Below are positions 8,535-17,081 of a DNA stretch of 64,000 nt, piece by piece. The position numbers and the translations under genes are program-made. The stretch is from Kitasatospora aureofaciens (GTDB taxonomy: Bacteria > Actinomycetota > Actinomycetes > Streptomycetales > Streptomycetaceae): contig NZ_JPRF03000001.1 of assembly GCF_001188955.3 (NCBI RefSeq), positions 186,001 through 250,000 of the forward strand. Direction: 5' to 3'. Within the stretch, counting starts at the first letter, position 1; the number at the start of each line of letters is the position of its first letter. The notes under the pieces are model-generated. The model saw only the letters and a list, made by a program, of their open reading frames with translations. It had not been told where the DNA came from and made no database searches.

Positions 8535-9183
8535 GCTGGTCCTGCGCTTCACCCGCGCCGAGCGCTGGGTGCACCGCGCCACCGCGCACGTGATGGGCGT
8601 CTGCCTGGCCACGGCCGGCTGCCTCTACCTCGCGCCGCTCGCCGAACTGGTCGGCAACCGCCCGCTGGTGGTCACCCTGCACGTGTGGTGCGGCCTGGCC
8701 CTGCCCGTGCCGCTGCTGCTCGGCCTCGGCTCCCGGGCGGTGCGCACGGACGCCGCCCGGCTGAGCCGGTTCACCCCGGCGGACTGGCAGTGGCTGCGGG
8801 CCGTCCGCACCCGGGCGTGCCAGACACGCCCCATGGCCGCGCACCGGCCGGCGGGCAAGTTCAACGCCGGACAGAAGCTGTACGCGCAGTGGACGCTCGG
8901 CTCGATGCTGGTGATCCTCGGCACCGGGCTGCTGATGTGGCTCACCCACCTCGCCCCGCCCTCCTGGCGCACCGGCGCGACCTTCGTGCACGACTGGCTG
9001 GCCGCCGCCATCGCCGTCGTGGTCGCCGGGCACGTCCGGATGGCCTGGCGGGACCGGGAGTCGCGGCTCGGGATGCGGACCGGCCTGGTCGAACGGAGTT
9101 GGGCCGAGCGGGAGCACTCGTACTGGCAGCCGGTGCGGGACGACCCGGCGGACGCGGCGCCGACCGGGGACCTGACCGGGTAG
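8518..9183 (+). CDS. Cytochrome b561/b6-type membrane subunit
   Basis: 221 residues with four likely transmembrane helices. Histidines suited to bind two b-type haems lie in the helices (HRATAHVMG, LHVWCG, VHDWLA, GHVRM). Family members pass electrons between the quinone pool and an exported redox enzyme; here the partner is surely the molybdoenzyme whose 3' end overlaps this gene. The C-terminal 40 residues are soluble and acidic. Confidence 0.88.
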   Translation: MRRRAELVLRFTRAERWVHRATAHVMGVCLATAGCLYLAPLAELVGNRPLVVTLHVWCGLALPVPLLLGLGSRAVRTDAARLSRFTPADWQWLRAVRTRACQTRPMAAHRPAGKFNAGQKLYAQWTLGSMLVILGTGLLMWLTHLAPPSWRTGATFVHDWLAAAIAVVVAGHVRMAWRDRESRLGMRTGLVERSWAEREHSYWQPVRDDPADAAPTGDLTG

Positions 9184-9189
9184 CGGCCC

Positions 9190-10352
9190 TCAAGGGCGGG
9201 GCAGCAGCGGCTCCCACACGTCCCGCTCAGCCGTGGCCGACCAGGCCACGTCGCCGTGGCCGTAGCCCGGCACCACCCGGTAGTCGACCCGGGCGCCGCC
9301 CCGGCGGACGAGGCGGGCGCCGAGGTCGTGGTCGCCGCGACCGAACTCGGCGTTCACCCAGACCACGTCCGCCCGGATCGCCGCCCAGTCGATCCGGTGG
9401 ACGTCCGTGCGGCCGGCCCAGACCGCCGCCAGGTCGCGCAGCAGCGCGGTCGGCTGGAGGCCGCTGCCGAGGCGGGCGACCGCCTCCTGCCAGACCGCGA
9501 GCGGGGTGTGGGTGAGGGCGAAGCGGTCCTCCTCGGGGGTGGCGCCGAAGGCGTAGCTGCCGCCGCTGTGCCCCCGGTGGTGGATCCAGTTCGCGGGGCC
9601 GGGCAGCTCCCGGGTGTGGGTCAGGGCGTAGTGCAGCAGCCCGAGGTTGCTGAACTGCCCCGCCCCGGGCGCCGATTGCGGTCGCGGCAGTCCGCTCGGG
9701 GCGTCGGGGGCGGCGGCCGCGCGGGCGAACAGGCCCTTCAGGCCGGGGTCGACGGTCAGGACGCCCGCCGCCAGCTGCCGCTGGAACAGGTCGGTCAGTG
9801 CCCCGGCCCGCGCGACCAGCTCCGGTTCCGTCCCCGGGTCGTACGGGCCGGTGGTGTCGAGGACGAGCACCCGCCGCAGGGCGCGGTCGCTGTTCCGGGC
9901 GGCGGCGGTGGCGAGGGCGAGCGCGGCCCCGGCCGAGTGGCCGAGCAGCTCGTACGGCAGGCCGGTGACGGCTCGGACGGCGGCGACGACCCGTTCGAGG
10001 TCCGCCGGTGCCCGTCCAGGCCCCAGCCGGCGCACTGCGGGCCGATCCGGTCGGCCGCCAGCGCGTCCTCGCGCGGGGTGGTGCCGATGACCAGGTACCC
10101 GTGGTCGGCGAGGAAGCGGGCGAGGCTCCTGCCCTGCGCGGTCCCGTAGTTGGCGGCGACGTTGAGGCCGCCGCCCGGCAGCAGGTGGACCACCCGGTGG
10201 GCCGTCCCGCCGTCGCCGAGGACGTCGACGGCGAACCGCCCCGCCGACCCGTCCGGCACGACCAGGCGGTGGTGACCGGGCCCGAGGGGCAGGGCCGCCG
10301 TCTCACCGCAGCCCAGTGCCGCCCCCAACCGTCCGACGAGGTCCCCGTCCAC
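9190..10352 (-). pseudogene. Alpha/beta hydrolase, interrupted by a probable frameshift
   Basis: Two overlapping minus-strand frames together make one alpha/beta hydrolase of about 387 residues. The upstream frame (from GTG 10352, preceded by GGGAGGGG) gives the N-terminal strands up to QCAGWGLDGH; the downstream frame gives PADLERVVAAVRAVTGLPYELLGHSAG, with the GHSAG nucleophile elbow, and the C-terminal GYGHGDVAWS catalytic-His region. The frame changes near 10003-10015 at the string GGGCACCGGCGG, where one missing C would restore a single frame. This is either a true inactivating deletion or a sequencing error. Five bases separate it from the cytochrome gene stop. Confidence 0.7.
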
Positions 10353-10507
10353 CGTTGCCCCTCCCGCGCCGCGCACTCCCAACGGCGAACAGTCTGACGC
10401 ACGGCCGTCGTCGCCCGCCCGGGCCGGTGCCTCTGAACGGGGCAGAACCGCTCGCCCCCACCCCCGTGAGGGGCGAGCGGAAATCCTGCGGGGTGACCCA
10501 ACCCGGC

Positions 10508-11293
10508 TCAGAGGCCGATGAGTTCGGCGAAGGTGCCGCCGAGGACGCGGTCGCGCAGTTCGCCGGGCGAGGTGACGCGCTCGACGAGGGCGCGGGTCAG
10601 GACCGGGTCCCCGTACGGGGCGTCCGAGCCGAAGACCGTCCGGTCGGGCACCTCCCGGAGGGCCAGCCGGAGTGCGAACACGACGTTGGTGGTGGACAGT
10701 TCCAGGTAGAGGTTCGGGGTCTCCCGGGCCAGCTCGATGGCCGTCAGCCAGTTGAGGCCGCCGAGCTGGCTGATCACCACCGGCACGCTCGGGTGGCGGC
10801 GGGCGAGGCCGGCCAGCGTCGCCAGGTCGCCGGCGGTGGTCGGCGCGAACCCGTGCACCACGACCGGCAGTCCGCCGTGGTCGGCCGATGCGCGCAGGAC
10901 CGGCTCGATCAGGCCCGCGCCGTCCGGCGGTGGGGTCAGCTCGCCGATGCCCCGGAAGCCCCGGGCGACCACGTCCCGCTCCACCTCCGCGGCGATCCGT
11001 TCGGCCGGTACGTCCAGCCGCACCTTGCCGAAGCCGATGAACCGGTCCGGGTGCGCCGCGCAGGCCGCCGCCAGCTCCCGCACCGCCGCCTCGTGCGCCT
11101 CGGCACCGGCGGACCGCCCGCTGACCGTCGCGTGCAGCACGTCCATCTCCCGCTTGAACGAGGCCAGATCGACGGCCCGCTCCGGATGCGGCCGGGTACC
11201 GAAGAGCACCGCGCGGTCGACCCCCGCCTCGTCGAGCAGCGCGAGGTGGCTGTCCAGCGGGTCGTGAACGTGGCTGTGCGCGTCGATGATCAA
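10508..11293 (-). CDS. Amidohydrolase-2 family metal-dependent hydrolase
   Basis: 261 residues forming a TIM barrel of the amidohydrolase-2 group. The metal-binding HxH is DAHSHVHDP at residues 4-10; further ligands would be the His in VVVHGF and the Asp in FGSDAPYGDP near the end. Relatives hydrolyse or decarboxylate small ring compounds and carboxylates; the substrate is not evident. The gene is divergent from a merR gene and shares with it a 110-bp gap holding a MerR-type palindrome, so it is probably the target of that regulator. Confidence 0.9.
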   Translation of the reverse strand: MIIDAHSHVHDPLDSHLALLDEAGVDRAVLFGTRPHPERAVDLASFKREMDVLHATVSGRSAGAEAHEAAVRELAAACAAHPDRFIGFGKVRLDVPAERIAAEVERDVVARGFRGIGELTPPPDGAGLIEPVLRASADHGGLPVVVHGFAPTTAGDLATLAGLARRHPSVPVVISQLGGLNWLTAIELARETPNLYLELSTTNVVFALRLALREVPDRTVFGSDAPYGDPVLTRALVERVTSPGELRDRVLGGTFAELIGL

Positions 11294-11357
11294 CGGTTTC
11301 TCCTGGTCAAGTGCCGTCCCTCGGGGGCGACCTCCCGTCGCCGTGGCCTAGTCTTCA

Positions 11358-11378
11358 ACCCTGACACCGTGACAAGGT
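11358..11378. promoter_or_regulatory. MerR-type operator between amidohydrolase and merR
   Basis: Half-sites ACCCTGACAC and GTGACAAGGT flank one central base; the arms match at 8 of 10 positions. It lies in the divergent gap, with TTGACC just outside on the amidohydrolase side as a possible -35 box. Position and size fit a MerR dimer site controlling both genes. Confidence 0.6.
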
Positions 11379-11403
11379 CAAGCCGAACGAGGAGCGAACG
11401 ACC

Positions 11404-11814
11404 ATGCGGATCGGGCAGCTGTCCCAGCGCACCGGCACCAGCGAGCGCCTGATCCGGTACTACGAGTCGGCCGGGCTGCTCAGCTCGGCCCGACTGCCCA
11501 ACGGCTACCGCGACTACGAGCCCTCGGCCGAGCAGACCGTCCGCCAGATCCGCGCCCTGCTCGCCGCGGGCCTGCCCACCCGGCTGATCGGCCAGGTCCT
11601 GCCCTGCGGCCAGCCGGACGGCCCGCTGCTCGCCTGCCCGGGCGTGCTCACCAAACTGCGCACCCAGCTCGCCGAACTCGACCGGCGCGCCGAGGAGTTG
11701 GACCAGGCCCGGGACACCCTGCGGCGGGCCATCGCGGCCACCGAGCAAGCGGGCCCGCCCGCGCTCCAGGGCAGCGGACGGAGTGCCGGTCGGCCATCCT
11801 CGACCGCCAGGTAG
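11404..11814 (+). CDS. MerR-family transcriptional regulator
   Basis: 136 residues. The N-terminal winged helix is plain: MRIGQLSQRTGTSERLIRYY then ESAGLLSSARLPNGYRDYE (residues 1-40), followed by a coiled-coil dimer helix (LRTQLAELDRRAEELDQARDTLRRAI, about 84-110). Two cysteines in the middle (CGQPDG, ACPG) might sense metal or redox, but spacing is unlike the classic metal sensors. GGAG lies 9 bases upstream. It probably controls the divergent amidohydrolase and itself. Confidence 0.9.
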   Translation: MRIGQLSQRTGTSERLIRYYESAGLLSSARLPNGYRDYEPSAEQTVRQIRALLAAGLPTRLIGQVLPCGQPDGPLLACPGVLTKLRTQLAELDRRAEELDQARDTLRRAIAATEQAGPPALQGSGRSAGRPSSTAR

Positions 11815-12190
11815 CGTTGAGTAGAGATGGCATGTACGCTGCGTGTCGCTGGTTGAGAAATCAGCGGGCCTGGCCGCCACTCCGTGGGGGGAGTCACGCC
11901 CAGGCCCGGTTGCCGGCAGGGGCCCGATCGCACTCGTGGGGGAGTCGCGGTCGGGCCCGTCGCCGGTTGCCCCTTGTATGCCCACCCGCTCGCCCCGCCA
12001 GACCTGACGATCGTCCAGCCGGAACGCGGTTCCAGGCGCGTTCGTCCAGAAGAGCAGGCATGGGCGGGTGGTTCGGGCCTTCGACGCCACCCTCCGCCGA
12101 GGCCGAGCCCGAGGCCGGCCGTTTCGCCGAGGGCGCTCCGGGCAGGCGCGAACGGGAGCGGGGACACGGACGGAAGAGAGGGACGGGACG
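11815..12190. other. 376-bp gap between merR and the enolase-family gene
   Basis: No convincing gene. It contains the two tandem hairpins (11866-11958), a further GGAAC-GCG-GTTCC stem near 12021-12033, and ends with GGGACGGGACG before a short ORF. The spacing and structure suggest a long 5' leader for the downstream gene rather than simple promoter DNA. Confidence 0.6.
11866..11958 (+). ncRNA. Tandem covarying hairpins (candidate structured leader RNA)
   Basis: Hairpin 1 (11866-11907): GGGCCTGG pairs with CCAGGCCC, and inside it ACTCC pairs with GGAGT around GTGGG. Hairpin 2 (11920-11958): GGGCCCGA pairs with TCGGGCCC, and ACTC pairs with GAGT around GTGGGG. The outer stems differ between copies but both stay paired (TGG/CCA against CGA/TCG), while the loop sequence is kept. 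Each copy is followed by GGTTGCC (11908 and 11965, a 57-bp period). This is the pattern of a duplicated RNA motif; alternatives are tandem terminators or a DNA element. Confidence 0.5.
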
Positions 12191-12259
12191 ATGCCACAGG
12201 TCGCGGATTTCGTGCTGCAGCGCCCACTGACGGCCGCCGTCCCAGGAGTCCTGCGATGA
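12191..12259 (+). pseudogene. 22-aa ORF resembling the N-terminus of a thiamine-diphosphate enzyme
   Basis: MPQVADFVLQR is like the first residues of thiamine-diphosphate-dependent pyruvate oxidase/acetolactate synthase relatives (VADFVLERL-type starts); the remaining 11 residues do not continue the match. Its TGA overlaps the ATG of the next gene (ATGA at 12256-12259), so it could act as a leader peptide that delivers ribosomes. Remnant of a deleted gene is the simplest reading. Confidence 0.4.
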
Positions 12260-13371
12260 CCGATCCCGTCCAGGTGGACCACCTCGCCGTGCACGCCTTC
12301 ACCGTCCCCACCGACGGACCGGACGGCACCGAACAGGACGGCACCCTGGAGTGGGACTCGACCACCATGGTCCTGGTCGAGGCCCGTGGCGGAGGCCGCA
12401 CCGGCATCGGCTACACCTACGCCGACGTCTCCACCGCGGTCTTCGCCGAGTCCAAGCTGGTGCCCCTCGCCGTCGGTGCCGACGCGCTCGCCCCGCCCGC
12501 CGTCTGGCAGCGGATGCGGCGTGCCACCCGCAACGCCGGGCAACCGGGCGCCGGTGCGATGGCCGTCTCGGCCGTCGACCACGCGCTGTGGGACCTCAAG
12601 GCGCGCCTGCTGGAGCTCCCGGTCGTGGACCTGCTGCCCTCCTTCCACGACCGGGTGCCCGTCTACGGCAGCGGTGGCTTCACCAACTACCCCCTGGACC
12701 GGCTCGCGGACCAGCTGTCCGGATGGGCCGCCCAGGGCATCCCCCGGGTCAAACTCAAGACCTCCCGCCACCCCGACCAGGACCCCGAACGACTGCGCGC
12801 CGTCCGCCGGGCCGTCGGGGACGACACCGAGCTGTTCGCCGACGCCAACGGCGCCCTGAACCGCACCGAGGCCGTGCACTGGGCGCGGCGCTTCGCCGAG
12901 GAGTGGGACGTCCGCTGGTTCGAGGAGCCCGTCAGCTCCCTGAACCCGCGCGGCCTGCGGACCGTGCGGGAACACACGGCCGGCCGCCCCGAGATCACCG
13001 CCGGCGAGTACGGCTACCTCCTCACCGACTTCGCCACCCTCCTGGAAGCCGACGCCGTCGACTGCCTCCAGGCCGACATCACCCGCTGCGGCGGCATCAC
13101 CGGCCTGCTCCAGGTCGCCGGACTCGCCGCCGCCCACGACATCGACCTGTCCGGGCACTGCGCGCCCGCGCTCTCCGCCCACGGCTTCTGCGCGGTCGAC
13201 CGGCTGCGCCACCTGGAGTACTTCCACGACCACGTCCGGCTGGAGGGCATGCTGCTCGACGGCACGCTCCGGCCGGAGGGCGGCGCGCTGCGCCCCGACC
13301 GGGACCGCCCGGGCTTCGGGCTGGACGTCAGGTGGGCGGACGCGGAGCGCTACCGCGTGCACGGTCCCTGA
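12256..13371 (+). CDS. Enolase-superfamily enzyme (mandelate racemase/muconate lactonizing type)
   Basis: 371 residues from the ATG at 12256. The capping domain fills residues 1-130 and the barrel follows. Catalytic features of the mandelate-racemase group are visible: KxK at Lys166/Lys168 (RVKLKTS), metal ligands Asp196 (LFADANG), Glu223/224 (WFEEP) and Glu251 (TAGEYG), and a later His in LSGHCAP. Such enzymes abstract a proton next to a carboxylate in sugar acids or similar; the substrate is unknown. Start is coupled to a 22-aa ORF by an ATGA overlap, downstream of the tandem hairpins. An upstream in-frame extension to 11884 lacks similarity and is rejected. Confidence 0.9.
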   Translation: MTDPVQVDHLAVHAFTVPTDGPDGTEQDGTLEWDSTTMVLVEARGGGRTGIGYTYADVSTAVFAESKLVPLAVGADALAPPAVWQRMRRATRNAGQPGAGAMAVSAVDHALWDLKARLLELPVVDLLPSFHDRVPVYGSGGFTNYPLDRLADQLSGWAAQGIPRVKLKTSRHPDQDPERLRAVRRAVGDDTELFADANGALNRTEAVHWARRFAEEWDVRWFEEPVSSLNPRGLRTVREHTAGRPEITAGEYGYLLTDFATLLEADAVDCLQADITRCGGITGLLQVAGLAAAHDIDLSGHCAPALSAHGFCAVDRLRHLEYFHDHVRLEGMLLDGTLRPEGGALRPDRDRPGFGLDVRWADAERYRVHGP

Positions 13372-13545
13372 ACGAGCGCGTCCCAAGGCAACCCGCCCGG
13401 CGCCCGAGGCGCGGCCGGGATCGACGGCGTGCGCACGGCCGGTCCACCGACGGGGATCAGGGCGGCCGGTCCGAAATGGGGCCATGCGGGTGGACTCGGT
13501 GCCGGTCCGCCGCCGCAGCGCCGGGGGCGGACCCGGACGGGTTCC

Positions 13546-13551
13546 TAGCGT
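13546..13551 (+). promoter_or_regulatory. Possible -10 box of the hydrogenase operon
   Basis: TAGCGT about 50 bp before hypA, followed by a suitable distance to a start point near 13558. No clear -35 box. This is the only promoter-like element I find in the 228-bp gap before hypA. Confidence 0.25.
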
Positions 13552-13599
13552 GGGCGGGCATGGTTTCCACTGTCGGCCGTACGAGTCCCCGGAGCGCAG

Positions 13600-13995
13600 G
13601 TGCACGAGCTGTCGATCGCGCTGTCCGTGGTGGAGGCGGTGGAGGAGTTCGCGGCCGGGTACCCCGGCGAGCGGGTCGAGGAGGTCCGGCTGCGGGTCGG
13701 TGCGCTGGCCGGAGTGGAGGCCGAGGCACTGGACTTCTCGTTCGCGGTGGTCTGCGAGGGGACGGCCCTCGCGGGTGCCCGCCTGGCGATCGAGCACGTG
13801 CCCGCGGTGGTGCGGTGCCGGCCGTGCGAGCGGGAGTTCGCCGTCCGGCCGCCGCTCGACCTGCGGTGCCCGGCGTGCGGCGGCGGGTCCGTGGAGTGCG
13901 CGTCCGGACGGGAACTGGAGATCGCCGCCGTCGTCCTGGGGACGGCGGAGGGCGCCGACGAGCGGGAGGTGGCCGGCGATGTGCCGAGTCCATGA
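13600..13995 (+). CDS. hypA: Hydrogenase nickel-incorporation protein HypA
   Basis: 131 residues from a GTG at 13600 with GGAG 6 bases upstream. It begins MHEL, with the conserved His2 that binds nickel, and has the zinc site Cys73-x2-Cys76 ... Cys90-x2-Cys93. HypA works with HypB to insert nickel into the large subunit of [NiFe] hydrogenase. It is the first gene of the hydrogenase operon and overlaps hypB by 17 bp. Confidence 0.95.
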   Translation: MHELSIALSVVEAVEEFAAGYPGERVEEVRLRVGALAGVEAEALDFSFAVVCEGTALAGARLAIEHVPAVVRCRPCEREFAVRPPLDLRCPACGGGSVECASGRELEIAAVVLGTAEGADEREVAGDVPSP

Positions 13996-14698
13996 GGTGC
14001 AGCACGCGGTCCTCGCGAAGAACGACGCCCTGGCGGCGGCGCTGCGCGCGGACCTCCGGGAACGGGACGTCGTCCTGGTGAACCTGCTGTCCAGTCCGGG
14101 CAGCGGCAAGACCGCCCTGCTGGAACGGCTCCTGACGCGGGCCGTCGAGGACGGCGTACCGGTCGCCGCGATCACCGCCGACCTCGCCACCGAGAACGAC
14201 GCCCGCCGCCTGGCCCGCTCCGGCGCCCCGGTCAAGCAGGTCCTCACCGGCGGCCTGTGCCACCTGGAGGCGGCCCAGTTGCGCGGCCACCTGGACGGCT
14301 GGCTGCCGGACGGCACCCGGCTGCTGTTCGTGGAGAACATCGGCAACCTGGTGTGCCCGTCCTCGTACGACCTCGGGGAGGAGCTGCGGGTCGTCCTGAT
14401 GTCGGTGACCGAGGGCGAGGACAAGCCCGTCAAGTACCCGAACGCCTTCGGTTCGGCGAACCTGGTCGTGCTCACCAAGTCCGACCTGGCGCAGGCCGCG
14501 GGCTTCGACGAGCCGGCCTTCCGCGGGCACGTCGACCGGGTGAATCCCGGCGTGCCCCTGCTGGAGACCTCGGCGCGCACGGAGCAGGGCATCGGTCGGC
14601 TGTGGGAGACGGTGAACGGGGGAGCGGCCGTCCACCAGCCTGTTCTGGCCCGCGCCGCGGCAGACGGGCAGCACCACCATGCCGCCGCACACCACTGA
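13979..14698 (+). CDS. hypB: Hydrogenase nickel-incorporation GTPase HypB
   Basis: 239 residues. The P-loop is SSPGSGKT (38-45); the metal-binding switch region is seen as TGGLCHLEA and ENIGNLVCPSS, and the G4 motif as LTKSDL. The N-terminus lacks the CxxCGC high-affinity nickel motif of E. coli HypB; instead a His cluster (QHHHAAAHH) sits at the very C-terminus and may store metal. HypB hydrolyses GTP to drive nickel delivery with HypA. Start ATG 13979 lies within the hypA end; hypF overlaps the 3' end by 20 bp. Confidence 0.95.
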   Translation: MCRVHEVQHAVLAKNDALAAALRADLRERDVVLVNLLSSPGSGKTALLERLLTRAVEDGVPVAAITADLATENDARRLARSGAPVKQVLTGGLCHLEAAQLRGHLDGWLPDGTRLLFVENIGNLVCPSSYDLGEELRVVLMSVTEGEDKPVKYPNAFGSANLVVLTKSDLAQAAGFDEPAFRGHVDRVNPGVPLLETSARTEQGIGRLWETVNGGAAVHQPVLARAAADGQHHHAAAHH

Positions 14699-17033
14699 CG
14701 CCACCGGCCGCCCCGTCGGCACGGACCCGGCGGCCCCGCCCCAGGGCCCGGTCCGCCGCGTGCTCACCGTCACCGGCGTGGTCCAGGGCGTCGGCTTCCG
14801 GCCGTTCGTGCACGCGCTGGCGAGCCGGCTGGGCCTGGCGGGAGAGGTGGCCAACACCTCGGCCGGAGTGGTGATCGACGTCGAGGGGCCGGACCGCACG
14901 GTGGCGGAGTTCGTCCGCCTGCTGCGCTCCGAGGCCCCGCCGCTCGCCGAGATCGCCACCGTCCGGTGCGCGAGCGCCCCGCCGGCCGGCACCCGCGGGT
15001 TCACCATCCGCCCGTCCCAGCCCGGTGCGGGCCGCACCATGGTCCCGCCCGACGCCGCGACCTGCGCCGCCTGCCTGGCCGAACTCGCCGACCCCACCGA
15101 CCGCCGCCACCGGCACCCGTTCATCAGCTGCACCCACTGCGGCCCGCGGTTCACCGTCACCACGGCCCTGCCGTACGACCGGCCCGCCACCACGATGGCG
15201 GGCTTCCCGCTGTGCCGCGAGTGCGAGCGCGAGTACCGCGACCCGGCGGACCGTCGGTTCCACGCCCAGCCGGTGGCCTGCTGGGCCTGCGGGCCGGTGC
15301 TGCGACTGACCGGTGACGGCACCTCGACCGAGGGCTCGCCCGCCCTGGCCACGGCCCGGCGGATGCTCGCCGCCGGGGCGATCGTCGCCGTCAAGGGCGT
15401 CGGCGGCTACCACCTGGTGTGCGCGGCCGCGCACCGGGAGGCCGTCCGGGAACTGCGCCGCCGCAAGGCCCGGGGCGACAAGCCGTTCGCCGTGATGGCG
15501 CCGGACGTGGCGACGGCCGCCCGGCTGGGCCGGGTCGGCCCGGCGGAGGAGGCGCTGCTGACCGGCCGGGCCCGGCCGATCGTGCTGCTGCGCCGCACGG
15601 ACCCGGGCGGCGCGCTGGCGCCGGAGGTCTGCCCGGGCAGCCCGGACGTGGGCGTGCTGCTGCCGTACACGCCGGTGCACCGGCTGCTGTTCGGCCTGCC
15701 CGGAGACCCGCCCGGCCCGGGTGTGCTGGTGGTGACCAGCGCGAACCGCTCCGGCGAGCCGCTGGTCACCGATGACGGCGAGGCGTTCGAGAGGCTGGCC
15801 GGCCTGGCCGACGCCTGGCTGTGGCACGACCGGCCGATCGCCGTTCCGTGCGACGACTCGGTGGTCCGGGCCCGCCCGGACGGCGAGCCGATGATCCTAC
15901 GGCGCTCGAGGGGTTTCGCACCCGCCCGGATCGAGTTGCCGCTCGACCTGCGCCCGGTGCTGGCGGTCGGCGGCGACCTCAAGAACGCCCTCTGCCTGGC
16001 CGAGGGCCGCTCCGCCTGGCTGTCCGGCCACATCGGCGACCTCGGCGAGCTCTCCACCCAGCGCTCCTTCGAACGCGCGGAACGGCACCTGCGCACGCTG
16101 ACCGGCGTCGAACCCCAGCTGCTGGCCGCCGACCGGCACCCCGGCTACGCCTCCGCGCGCTGGGCGCGGCGCAACGCCGGCGAGCGCCCCGTCGCCCGGG
16201 TTCAGCACCACCACGCGCACGTCGCCGCCGCGATGGCCGAGCACGGCCTGGACGGCAGCGCGCCGGTGATCGGCGTCGCCTTCGACGGGACCGGATACGG
16301 CGAGGACGGCGCGGTGTGGGGCGGTGAGGTGCTGCTCGCCGACTACGCCGGCCACCGGCGCTTCGCCCACCTGGCGTACGTCCCGCTGCCCGGCGGCGAC
16401 ACCGCGGTCCGCGAGCCCTGGCGGATGGCGCTCGCCCACCTGCGCGCGGCCGGCCTGCCCTGGGCCGAGCACCTTCCGTGCACCGCCGCCCGCCCGCCCG
16501 AGCTGCGCCGGCTGCTGGCCCGTCAGCTGGAACGAGGCCTCAACTGCCCGCCTACCTCCAGCATGGGCCGCCTGTTCGACGCGGTCTCCTCGCTGGCCGG
16601 CGTCTGCCACGACGCGGGGTTCGAGGCGCAGGCCGCGATCGAGCTGGAGGCGGCGGCCGTACGGGCCGTGGACGCCGGCGGGTACGCCTTCGCACTGCGG
16701 CCGGGGCCGGACGGCCTGCTGCTCGACCCCGCGCCCGTGCTGCGCGCCTGCGCCGAGGACGTCCGGGCCGGCGCGGGCGCCCCGGTGGTCGCCGCCCGGT
16801 TCCACCGGGCCGTCGCGGCGGTGGTCCTGACGGTCTGCCGGGAGGCGCGCCGACGCACCCGGACCGGCACCGTGGCGCTCACCGGCGGCGTGTTCACCAA
16901 TGCCCTGCTGGACCACTGGACCGCCGAACTGCTGGCCGGCGACGGCTTCACCGTGCTGCGCCACCGGGCCGTCCCGCCCGGCGACGGAGGGCTGGCCCTC
17001 GGGCAGGCCCTGGTGGCGGCCCGGACCGCCTGA
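14679..17033 (+). CDS. hypF: Carbamoyltransferase HypF
   Basis: 784 residues, full length for the family. Domains in order: acylphosphatase (about 23-115, GVVQGVGFRPFVHALA), two zinc-finger repeats (CAACLAELADP, CTHCGPRF, CRECEREY, CWACGP), YrdC-like nucleotide-binding domain (about 220-410) and the Kae1-like domain with the metal-binding HHHAHVAAA. HypF converts carbamoyl phosphate into a thiocarbamate on HypE, the source of the cyanide ligands of the active-site iron. Overlaps hypB. Confidence 0.96.
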   Translation: MPPHTTDATGRPVGTDPAAPPQGPVRRVLTVTGVVQGVGFRPFVHALASRLGLAGEVANTSAGVVIDVEGPDRTVAEFVRLLRSEAPPLAEIATVRCASAPPAGTRGFTIRPSQPGAGRTMVPPDAATCAACLAELADPTDRRHRHPFISCTHCGPRFTVTTALPYDRPATTMAGFPLCRECEREYRDPADRRFHAQPVACWACGPVLRLTGDGTSTEGSPALATARRMLAAGAIVAVKGVGGYHLVCAAAHREAVRELRRRKARGDKPFAVMAPDVATAARLGRVGPAEEALLTGRARPIVLLRRTDPGGALAPEVCPGSPDVGVLLPYTPVHRLLFGLPGDPPGPGVLVVTSANRSGEPLVTDDGEAFERLAGLADAWLWHDRPIAVPCDDSVVRARPDGEPMILRRSRGFAPARIELPLDLRPVLAVGGDLKNALCLAEGRSAWLSGHIGDLGELSTQRSFERAERHLRTLTGVEPQLLAADRHPGYASARWARRNAGERPVARVQHHHAHVAAAMAEHGLDGSAPVIGVAFDGTGYGEDGAVWGGEVLLADYAGHRRFAHLAYVPLPGGDTAVREPWRMALAHLRAAGLPWAEHLPCTAARPPELRRLLARQLERGLNCPPTSSMGRLFDAVSSLAGVCHDAGFEAQAAIELEAAAVRAVDAGGYAFALRPGPDGLLLDPAPVLRACAEDVRAGAGAPVVAARFHRAVAAVVLTVCREARRRTRTGTVALTGGVFTNALLDHWTAELLAGDGFTVLRHRAVPPGDGGLALGQALVAARTA

Positions 17034-17081
17034 ACAACCCGTACGCGCCTGAACCACCCCGAGGAAATGAGGAGTGCGCCG

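Noticed and set aside
11866..11958. Guanidine-II (mini-ykkC) riboswitch
   Set aside because: The tandem-hairpin layout is similar but the loops are GTGGG(G), not the required ACGR.
11290..14592. A minus-strand open frame of 1100 codons
   Set aside because: It runs antisense through merR, the enolase-family gene, hypA and hypB, all with clear families. It is a shadow frame due to high GC.
17067..17081. Upstream ATG for hypC
   Set aside because: HypC must begin MC; the extra residues would bury the essential Cys2.
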